A DNA stretch of 64,000 nucleotides from a virus. Below the pieces are notes generated by a model that was given only the letters and a program-made list of their open reading frames with translations, was not told the origin of the DNA and did not search any database. The stretch is from the IMG/VR virus record IMGVR_UViG_3300037189_018651, positions 1-64,000 of that record; one strand, written 5' to 3'. A program made the translations under genes and the position numbers. Below are positions 58,992 to 64,000 of the stretch, piece after piece. Numbering within the stretch: the first letter of the stretch is position 1; every line of letters begins with the position of its first letter.

Positions 58992-59864
58992 AGCATTCGT
59001 ACGAGTAAAACTTTGCTTCCATTTATCAATATCTCTAGCGAAGGAATTTAATTCATATTCCTCACATAGTGCTTCAAACGCTTTAATATCTGACTTTAGT
59101 GTAGAAAGTTCATTATATTGTTTATCGTAACATTCTACCTCTCCCTGTTCTTTATTATACGAACCAAATAAGTTCATCATAGTAATGTTATGATTAAACA
59201 CTGCTTGTTCCTCTTCTGTTAAAGTCTCGATAATTTTATCGTGACCTTGTTCAGCAAGCTTCTTACTCTTCTGTACACCGTAACCGGGTATACCGTCTAG
59301 GTTATCGGATTTATCACCGAGTAGCGCTTTATAATAAACAAAGTGTTCTACCTTAATATTTGTTTCAGTCTCAAAATTATTAACATCAATAATCTTCTTC
59401 TTTATAGGGTTAAAGAATTTTGTACTCTCATCAACCAATTGAAGCAAATCTTTATCAACAGATACGATAACAGAGTTAGAAAGCTTCTCACGTACAAGCC
59501 AGCTAATAATATCATCAGCTTCAAGTACCCAAGGGTAAATTTGCTTTACACCAAGTACGGTAAGAAACTTAGATATGATATCGTGCTGTTCGTGCACTCG
59601 TAAGATCTTTTCTTGATCTCTATTCTGTTTGTAGTTATCAGGTGACAACTGTTTACGGAAATTAGTTGAAGGGTAATTAAGTCTCTTGTCCCAAGTTACC
59701 CAGATATTGTCAGGTTTAAACTGATCAACATTTGACTTCAATGACTTAAGAAAGATAAACAAAGGACCTGTCCATACATTCTTAGTATTAACAAGCGGTG
59801 ATCGAGTTTCTGCAACCCAAAATGCTCGATGAAGAGCGTTGCTGCCGTCTATAATTAAATTCAT
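58965..59864 (-). CDS. 5'-3' exonuclease / flap endonuclease (RNase H-like FEN)
   Basis: A 299-residue FEN-family nuclease, equivalent to T4 RNase H, which removes RNA primers and flaps at the replication fork. Metal-binding acidic residues appear in order: Asp6 (IIDGSNALHR), Asp59 (VTWDKR), Glu115/Asp117/Asp118 (LEADDIISW), Asp137/Asp139 (SVDKDLLQL) and Asp184/Asp187 (LGDKSDNLDGIPGYG, the helix-hairpin-helix start). Length is close to T4 RNase H (305). Its end overlaps the convergent HExxH gene by 27 bases. It has a sigma70-like promoter and no late octamer, as expected for a replication gene. Confidence 0.92.
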   Translation of the reverse strand: MNLIIDGSNALHRAFWVAETRSPLVNTKNVWTGPLFIFLKSLKSNVDQFKPDNIWVTWDKRLNYPSTNFRKQLSPDNYKQNRDQEKILRVHEQHDIISKFLTVLGVKQIYPWVLEADDIISWLVREKLSNSVIVSVDKDLLQLVDESTKFFNPIKKKIIDVNNFETETNIKVEHFVYYKALLGDKSDNLDGIPGYGVQKSKKLAEQGHDKIIETLTEEEQAVFNHNITMMNLFGSYNKEQGEVECYDKQYNELSTLKSDIKAFEALCEEYELNSFARDIDKWKQSFTRTNALVDLLSLL

Positions 59865-59870
59865 AAAAGC

Positions 59871-59898
59871 ATTATACCTGCAAAAAAATAAAAAACAA
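59871..59898 (-). promoter_or_regulatory. Sigma70-like promoter for the FEN nuclease gene
   Basis: On the minus strand TTGTTT (59898-59893), a 16-base spacer and a perfect TATAAT (59876-59871) end six bases before the ATG at 59864. Confidence 0.6.
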
Positions 59899-59942
59899 GC
59901 TTGATATATCTATCTTTTATTTTAATATCTAATTCTAATCTT

Positions 59943-60128
59943 ATGCATATCTGGCCATCTAAACAAATGTTAAAAACAAGCAAGATCTGGAATCTACAGC
60001 CTCCAAAGGGTCTCGGAGGTAAGGATCTTGAGAACTGGTACAATGAAACACGTGACTTTAAGCATACTATGCTCGGTCTTATTAAGAAGGAAAAGAAAGA
60101 GGTTGCTAATAAAAACAAGAAGAACTAA
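59943..60128 (+). CDS. Small protein (61 aa)
   Basis: Start at ATG 59943 (MHIWPSKQMLKTSKIWNLQP). A TTG-started longer form would add a hydrophobic run from non-coding DNA. PPKGLGGKDLENWYNETRDF and a Lys-rich tail follow. No family recognised. Followed closely by two more small plus-strand genes. Confidence 0.5.
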   Translation: MHIWPSKQMLKTSKIWNLQPPKGLGGKDLENWYNETRDFKHTMLGLIKKEKKEVANKNKKN

Positions 60129-60136
60129 ATAGAATC

Positions 60137-60406
60137 ATGACTACACCTACTATCTTTCAAGTAAAGCCACATCAAGTACAAGGTACTGATATTAATCAGT
60201 TCTTAAATGCAGCTATTGCAGCTGAGTTCGGTACTAATTACAACATTGTAAGTGAATCTACTTTAGACAGAGTAGTACCTTATTCTAAGACTCCACGTAA
60301 GATTAAAGCTTACGCAGTGGAGGCAGGAGGCACCACTCATAGTCTATATTTTGACATTACTGAAGTAACATCCGCTAATACTATCGACTGGCTCGGTAAC
60401 CGATAA
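60137..60406 (+). CDS. Small hypothetical protein (89 aa)
   Basis: An alpha/beta-looking protein (DINQFLNAAIAAEFGTNYNI, then KIKAYAVEAGGTTHSLYFDI). It overlaps the next gene by one base (TAATG). No family recognised. Confidence 0.5.
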   Translation: MTTPTIFQVKPHQVQGTDINQFLNAAIAAEFGTNYNIVSESTLDRVVPYSKTPRKIKAYAVEAGGTTHSLYFDITEVTSANTIDWLGNR

Positions 60407-60699
60407 TGGCTAACGAATTTATTTCTTCTGCAACCAATACTCTTAAAGAGGTTGCAAAGACAATGCAAGAACGAGGCGATCAATACGCTGATACCTGGGG
60501 CAAGGATGGCTGTTGGCATCTTACAAAGTCATTATTGAAGCAATATCAAAATGCTGAAATTACTGATGACGTGTGTAAAGTGATAGCGCTTGCTACCTTT
60601 ATCGATCAAAAGTATTCACGGTTTGCAGGCGGGTATCGTAAAGATACAGCTATTGATCTAGTAAACTATATTGCTGCGCTTGCAGATAAAGTTGATTAA
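60406..60699 (+). CDS. Small conserved phage protein, DUF6378-like
   Basis: A 97-residue helical protein with MQERGDQYADTWGKDG, IALATFIDQKYSRFAGGYRK and TAIDLVNYIAALADK. The pattern 'R-x-x-x-Y-x-D...K-x-x-R...D-x-x-x-D-l-x-x-Y' resembles small phage proteins of the DUF6378 type. Function unknown. Its end overlaps the convergent gp14-like gene by four bases. Confidence 0.55.
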   Translation: MANEFISSATNTLKEVAKTMQERGDQYADTWGKDGCWHLTKSLLKQYQNAEITDDVCKVIALATFIDQKYSRFAGGYRKDTAIDLVNYIAALADKVD

Positions 60700-61373
60700 T
60701 AGTTACCGTAAGGGTTACTAAGATCACCATACTCAAATATCTTTCCGGCTTCAGCATCAGCGCTATCAGGTTCTGATACTGTAAGCTCGGCAGGGTTAAC
60801 ACCTTCTGGTAATCTGCCATATCCGCCACTATCATCAGGTTGGGTATTAACAGGTTCAGCGTGAACGCCAGGCTCTGATGAGTACTCGAAGCGCTTGCAC
60901 TTGATATACCAAACATAATGACCCATAAGGTGATTAGTTAAAGGTAAGTATTGATCATCACGCTCGGTTATTTGATAGATAGGAGCTCCTCTCCCGCCTG
61001 GTCTATCACCAAAACCTCCGTATTCTTTTAATTCAATAAGATCACCAGATTTAGGTTCAGCCCCGAAACCAAACGTTTCATAGAAAGAAGATATATGTAT
61101 AACGGCTGTCATATCACAATCAGCCATAATACCAAACTTAGATAATAAAATAGAATCGTTAGTAATATCTGTAACCATAATTACAGGTCCAGAACTAAGA
61201 TATGTTGATGTAGGATCTTCTCCGTAAATTAAATCTTGGGAGGTTAAACCAAAACCGTTTGTATAGTAGGTCGTAGAAACACCGTAGTGTTCAATCTGCT
61301 CTTTCCACCATTTAGAGTAATTTTCTCTTTCGTTGGCGTTAAGACTTTTATTTAAATAACGAACTTTGTTCAT
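60696..61373 (-). CDS. Neck protein, gp14-like
   Basis: A 225-residue protein. KWWKEQIEHYGVSTTYYTNG, LTSQDLIYGEDPTSTY, then ILLSKFGIMADCDMTAVIHI match the gp14 neck proteins of T4-like phages ('i-x-x-YG-x-x-x-x-Y...lYGED...lskFGi...d...i'). The C-terminal third is polar and disordered and ends NPYGNY. gp14 works with gp13 to close the portal and connect the tail. Encoded far from gp13 (26.7 kb) and on the other strand, coupled by a one-base overlap to the upstream gene. Confidence 0.75.
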   Translation of the reverse strand: MNKVRYLNKSLNANERENYSKWWKEQIEHYGVSTTYYTNGFGLTSQDLIYGEDPTSTYLSSGPVIMVTDITNDSILLSKFGIMADCDMTAVIHISSFYETFGFGAEPKSGDLIELKEYGGFGDRPGGRGAPIYQITERDDQYLPLTNHLMGHYVWYIKCKRFEYSSEPGVHAEPVNTQPDDSGGYGRLPEGVNPAELTVSEPDSADAEAGKIFEYGDLSNPYGNY

Positions 61374-61960
61374 TAGTGTTTAGTTTGATGTAGATGTTTA
61401 CGTAATTGACCACGAACTAAAGCGTGCTTCTTTTTCTTTTTAGCAGGGTCTTTTGCTAACCCTTCAAGTGAGCTAACACCTTCACCTAATGATCTAACTT
61501 TCTTAACCCATTTATCTGTATAAGGGTGATAGGCAGAATCATAATCATCTGGGTTTAAAGGTCTAACTGTCGGTATATACATAACAGGATGTTGGGTACC
61601 GGTAGCTAATCTACCGTCAATATCCTTCATACAATTTAAAATCTTTTCTTTTAGTACATCTGTTAGATTATTCTCTTCAAGCTGTACTTTAATAAAAATA
61701 GGACAGCGATCAGAAGCACCGGGTTTAAGTATAGGTCCTATTAGATAATACTCTTTAACTCTTGTTGTCCCAAAGTCTCCCTCAAGAGTATTGAATCTAG
61801 CGATATCTGTTAATACTTGTAATTTAATTTCAGGGTGTAATACAGGGTCTCCGCCTTCAGGAGGATAATAGAATGTTCTAGGATCTAAACTATTAGGCAC
61901 AATATAATTGTTATGGTATTTTAAATAGCCGTCTTTATAAGAGTTTTCGAACAAATTCAT
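61373..61960 (-). CDS. Conserved phage protein, possibly a degenerate nucleotidyltransferase-like fold
   Basis: A 195-residue protein. EIKLQVLTDIARFNTLEGDF, VKEYYLIGPILKPGASDRCP followed by IFIKVQLE, and GTQHPVMYIP correspond to the layout of a phage family in which 'LTGS...SDiDlHv' marks a nucleotidyltransferase fold. Here the catalytic carboxylates of that motif are not conserved (SDRCPIFI). The C-terminal 25 residues are basic and end HLHQTKH. It has a late octamer 5 bases upstream and is read before gp14. The fold idea is tentative. Confidence 0.5.
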   Translation of the reverse strand: MNLFENSYKDGYLKYHNNYIVPNSLDPRTFYYPPEGGDPVLHPEIKLQVLTDIARFNTLEGDFGTTRVKEYYLIGPILKPGASDRCPIFIKVQLEENNLTDVLKEKILNCMKDIDGRLATGTQHPVMYIPTVRPLNPDDYDSAYHPYTDKWVKKVRSLGEGVSSLEGLAKDPAKKKKKHALVRGQLRKHLHQTKH

Positions 61961-61965
61961 AATAG

Positions 61966-61973
61966 TATTTATG
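61966..61973 (-). promoter_or_regulatory. Late-type promoter octamer CATAAATA (minus strand)
   Basis: Five bases before the ATG at 61960, just downstream of the terminator at 61984-62017. Confidence 0.55.
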
Positions 61974-61983
61974 CCGTTTAGGT

Positions 61984-62017
61984 ATACAAAAATAGCTCCT
62001 ATTTCTAGGAGCTATTT
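61984..62017 (-). terminator. Rho-independent terminator (minus strand)
   Basis: An 11-bp stem AAATAGCTCCT/AGGAGCTATTT with a 6-base loop (61990-62017) is followed on the minus strand by a short U tract. It ends the transcript of the gene at 62040-62768. Confidence 0.85.
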
Positions 62018-62039
62018 CTATTTTAACTTTTATTAAGTC

Positions 62040-62768
62040 TTATTTGAAGAAATCGCCAACCTTAACGGAGGAGTTAGCAGCAAACTTCTTTGTGCTTCTT
62101 AGAGCAGCAGACTTGTCAGCGAGAGGCTTGAGTTCAGGCTCTTCGGAGATATCTCCATGAGAGGCCTTACCACCATGAGGCTTGACATTGGAAGTTGTGA
62201 ACTTCTTGGTGCTCTTTAAAGAGGCTGTCTTATCACCGAGAGGCTTTAATTCAGGCTCAGAAACGGCTTCACCGAGTTCGGTTTCCATGTCTTCATCGTG
62301 TTCACCTTCTGTGTGATCAACACCACCGACCTTGTCAAGAATTGCTTCTAGCTTGTCAATGATATCGCGAAGATCACTAGCAAGATCACCGACCTCATCA
62401 TGAGTGTCTTCGATCTCTTCGTGAGAATCTTCAGGGGTTGTTGGTACTTCAGGCTCAACAGCGGAAGCAGCGTCTTCGGCTACGTCTTCTGTGAGCGTGG
62501 CTTTGAAGAGCTTTTCGAACGTACCTTCGAAGGCGCTCTTTGTTGTTGGGGTGTTCATAGAATCTTTAAGTTCCTCGAGTTCGCCATCCTCAACCTTGCC
62601 TTCTTCAGGCTTGTTGAGGTTCTTCTTGGCCTTCTCATCTCCGCCGTCCTTGATAAGAGGTTCTTTACCTCCCTTGGCGATTTCTAATTTGCCAGCAGGT
62701 ACTACGACATTGGATTCGGTTTCGTTTAAAAGGATTTTGGAGTAGATGTCCGATAGAGGATTGCTCAT
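62040..62768 (-). CDS. Acidic, probably abundant virion or core protein
   Basis: A 242-residue protein, very acidic in the middle (about 110-165, with a helix DLASDLRDIIDKLEAILDK). The C-terminal half contains two copies of EPELKPL(G/A)DK(T/S)A followed by a Lys-rich STKKF segment (about 170-190 and 210-230), ending VKVGDFFK. Its GC-rich codon choice resembles gp22 and gp23 and differs from its neighbours, a sign of high expression. Double late octamers and a strong terminator make it a stand-alone unit. No family recognised. An internal head or core protein is the best guess. Confidence 0.55.
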   Translation of the reverse strand: MSNPLSDIYSKILLNETESNVVVPAGKLEIAKGGKEPLIKDGGDEKAKKNLNKPEEGKVEDGELEELKDSMNTPTTKSAFEGTFEKLFKATLTEDVAEDAASAVEPEVPTTPEDSHEEIEDTHDEVGDLASDLRDIIDKLEAILDKVGGVDHTEGEHDEDMETELGEAVSEPELKPLGDKTASLKSTKKFTTSNVKPHGGKASHGDISEEPELKPLADKSAALRSTKKFAANSSVKVGDFFK

Positions 62769-62773
62769 ATATG

Positions 62774-62787
62774 TATTTATATTTATG
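62774..62787 (-). promoter_or_regulatory. Double late-type octamer TATAAATA/CATAAATA (minus strand)
   Basis: Two overlapping octamers (62781-62774 TATAAATA and 62787-62780 CATAAATA) lie 5 and 11 bases before the ATG at 62768. Confidence 0.6.
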
Positions 62788-62803
62788 CTAATTTGTTAGA
62801 ATT

Positions 62804-63223
62804 TTAACTATTTAATACGTCAGGCCAGGTATTTTTTATACCTTCAAGATCATCAGGTAGTGGCGTGTCAGTAACACCTCTTAGTGCTATTTTCTTAGCT
62901 ACAACACGCTGTAACGCTGCTGTTTCACCTGACTCTTGTGCTCTTTGAAATTCTATATCGAGTTGTTGTAGAAGCGGTGTTCTAGCAGCTCTCCATCTAT
63001 TACGCTGTATTTCTTTAGCTTTTTCAAAATTAACTACAGCTCCTAGTTCTTCGTCATATTCGTAAGCATCAAAAAAGTAATGATCAACATTAAGTGTATC
63101 AACAACTTTATAGGATGTATCAGGAGGAACAGTTTGTACAATAACTTCTTCAATAGAAAGAATGCCTGTAGGTGTTACTACTGCTAATTGTTTATTAACT
63201 TGTGGATATAATATAAATGACAT
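62804..63223 (-). CDS. Tail fibre assembly chaperone-like protein
   Basis: A 139-residue protein. The C-terminal part has RAARTPLLQQLDIEFQRAQE, KIALRGVTDTPLPDDLEGIK and NTWPDVL. This matches the phage tail assembly chaperone (APC-type) pattern 'R-x-x-L-L-x-x-l-D-x-x-f-x-r-A...K-x-x-L-R-d-v-t...W-P'. It lies eight bases after the collar-type fibre gene, the usual place for fibre chaperones, and so probably helps fold that fibre. Confidence 0.7.
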   Translation of the reverse strand: MSFILYPQVNKQLAVVTPTGILSIEEVIVQTVPPDTSYKVVDTLNVDHYFFDAYEYDEELGAVVNFEKAKEIQRNRWRAARTPLLQQLDIEFQRAQESGETAALQRVVAKKIALRGVTDTPLPDDLEGIKNTWPDVLNS

Positions 63224-63231
63224 AACATTAA

Positions 63232-64000
63232 TTAACTACCAAAAACCTGTATACAAAAAACTGCAGGGTTATACATAGAACCAGAAGTTTGAGAAAATAT
63301 TTCAAATCCACTAGCTGATAAAGATCCCAAACTAACATATATACCGGTATCACTTGTATGAGTCGCGTTGCCCCATTGAGCTGTTACGGTATAATTTGCA
63401 TCAGCTAAATTATTTGCAAAATGTACTGTCCAGTCTCCGGACCCGTTTTTTGTAATGCCTGAAACGTTATATGGTGTACCTCTATACACACCTGTTGTAC
63501 CGTCAAAATTCACCCAAGCTTTAGCAACCCCTGGGCTTAAATTATTAACTACATTTAAAACATTTTGAGCACTTAAGCCAACTTGTGTTAACGCTTGAAC
63601 TTGAGCGTATTTGATACAAGGAAGAAGTGCTACGTTTTTGGGGCGAGTCTCGGTATCACCTTCAGCGCCTGTTGTTCTACCGTAATCGTTTATTCTAGTA
63701 TATGTGCTTGCATAAGCGTCACCACCACCAACGGTTCCATCTGGAAGCGAAAATCCGTGAGCGTGAGATTTAAACGCATCATCTTGCGAACTACCAAAAG
63801 CTCTTCCACTATCAACACCAGCTCCATGGTCCCAGCCTCTTACGAATTGACCTCTTAAATCAGGAAGATTAAAATTGTTTCCAGAACCACCATATGTATA
63901 ACCGATAACATCAAAGAGTGGTTTATAAAGTGTTTTATCTAAAGATTGTCCGTAACACTCAAACCAACCGACAGGAGCAGCAGAAGCAGCAAAATAAACG
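63232..64000 (-). CDS. Collar-domain tail fibre protein, C-terminal part (5' end outside window)
   Basis: The frame is open from the stop at 63232 to the window edge (256 residues). An internal GTG at 63513 is not the start. In order: a phage collar domain (FAASAAPVGWFECYGQSLDK, NFNLPDLRGQFVRGWDHG), the SHAHGF turn, then GDTETRPKNVALLPCIKYAQ, which is the standard end of the collar module. A linker and a C-terminal beta domain follow (VNFDGTTGVYRGTPYNVSGI, ADANYTV), of the type at tips of short tail fibres and Mu-like fibres. Likely receptor binding. The chaperone gene follows. Confidence 0.85.
   Translation of the reverse strand, partial: VYFAASAAPVGWFECYGQSLDKTLYKPLFDVIGYTYGGSGNNFNLPDLRGQFVRGWDHGAGVDSGRAFGSSQDDAFKSHAHGFSLPDGTVGGGDAYASTYTRINDYGRTTGAEGDTETRPKNVALLPCIKYAQVQALTQVGLSAQNVLNVVNNLSPGVAKAWVNFDGTTGVYRGTPYNVSGITKNGSGDWTVHFANNLADANYTVTAQWGNATHTSDTGIYVSLGSLSASGFEIFSQTSGSMYNPAVFCIQVFGS

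Noticed and set aside
59861-60118. Minus-strand frame over the small genes near 60 kb
   Set aside because: It overlaps the better plus-strand frame at 59943 and has a random-looking hydrophobic composition.
62400-62745. Two plus-strand frames opposite the acidic protein
   Set aside because: Antisense shadows created by biased high-expression codon use of the minus-strand gene.
1-64000. tRNA genes, IS elements, integrase or attachment sites
   Set aside because: No gap is large enough for tRNA clusters, and I saw no cloverleaf, transposase or terminal inverted repeats.

Overview
The window is a 64-kb piece of an AT-rich, tailed, contractile bacteriophage genome of the T4-like (myovirus) lineage. 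Recognisable T4-type genes include head genes (portal gp20, prohead protease gp21, scaffold gp22, major capsid gp23, head completion gp4, neck gp13/gp14-like), baseplate genes (gp25, gp6, gp53-like, gp27-like and gp5-like hub proteins, gp48/54-like) and nucleotide or replication genes (clamp loader gp44, NrdA/NrdB, dUTPase, FEN-type nuclease, PhoH). There is no sign of integration, tRNAs or CRISPR. A lipoprotein u-spanin and envelope-sugar enzymes point to a Gram-negative host. The alginate-lyase protein suggests a capsule or exopolysaccharide barrier. The first and last genes are cut by the window edges.

Layout: 1-4.7 kb holds the tape-measure C-terminus and tail-tube/baseplate-hub genes. 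4.7-11.6 kb is mostly a minus-strand replication and nucleotide block (clamp loader, dUTPase, NrdA/B) interrupted by two plus-strand virion genes. 11.6-25.3 kb is baseplate wedge (gp25, gp6, two giant proteins) and portal. A minus-strand alginate lyase sits at 25.2-26.7 kb. 26.7-32.7 kb is neck, head completion, protease, scaffold and capsid. 32.8-35.9 kb is a run of related fibre-like paralogues. 35.9-37.7 kb (minus) encodes a sulfotransferase and a GT9-like glycosyltransferase. 37.8-44.3 kb encodes a repeat protein, a multidomain hub/cell-wall hydrolase and a spike. 44.3-50.8 kb is mixed: PhoH, a glycosyltransferase, an LpxH-like phosphoesterase and an APS kinase. 50.8-52.7 kb is a lysis cassette. 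53-64 kb mixes small unknowns, a large fibre, the FEN nuclease, gp14, an abundant-looking acidic protein and a collar-type tail fibre.

Regulation is readable. About 25 genes carry a T4-late-type octamer (consensus NNTAAATA, best TATAAATA) only about 5-17 bases before the start codon, implying very short 5' leaders. Shine-Dalgarno motifs are nearly absent. Several replication and metabolic genes instead have sigma70-like -35/-10 pairs ending just before the ATG. At 6342-6369 an early-type and a late-type promoter overlap on opposite strands.

The most interesting points are: a split phage sulfation route (APS kinase plus PAPS-type sulfotransferase next to a glycosyltransferase); an alginate lyase put under late control and ending in a chimeric junction with a truncated fibre gene; a hub protein whose OB fold is interrupted by CHAP-like and 3D-like cell-wall hydrolase modules; a virion protein with QFLG repeats at both ends; and a spike with paired CPTC motifs and a histidine cluster. 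All family assignments were made by eye from motifs and gene order, with no database search.
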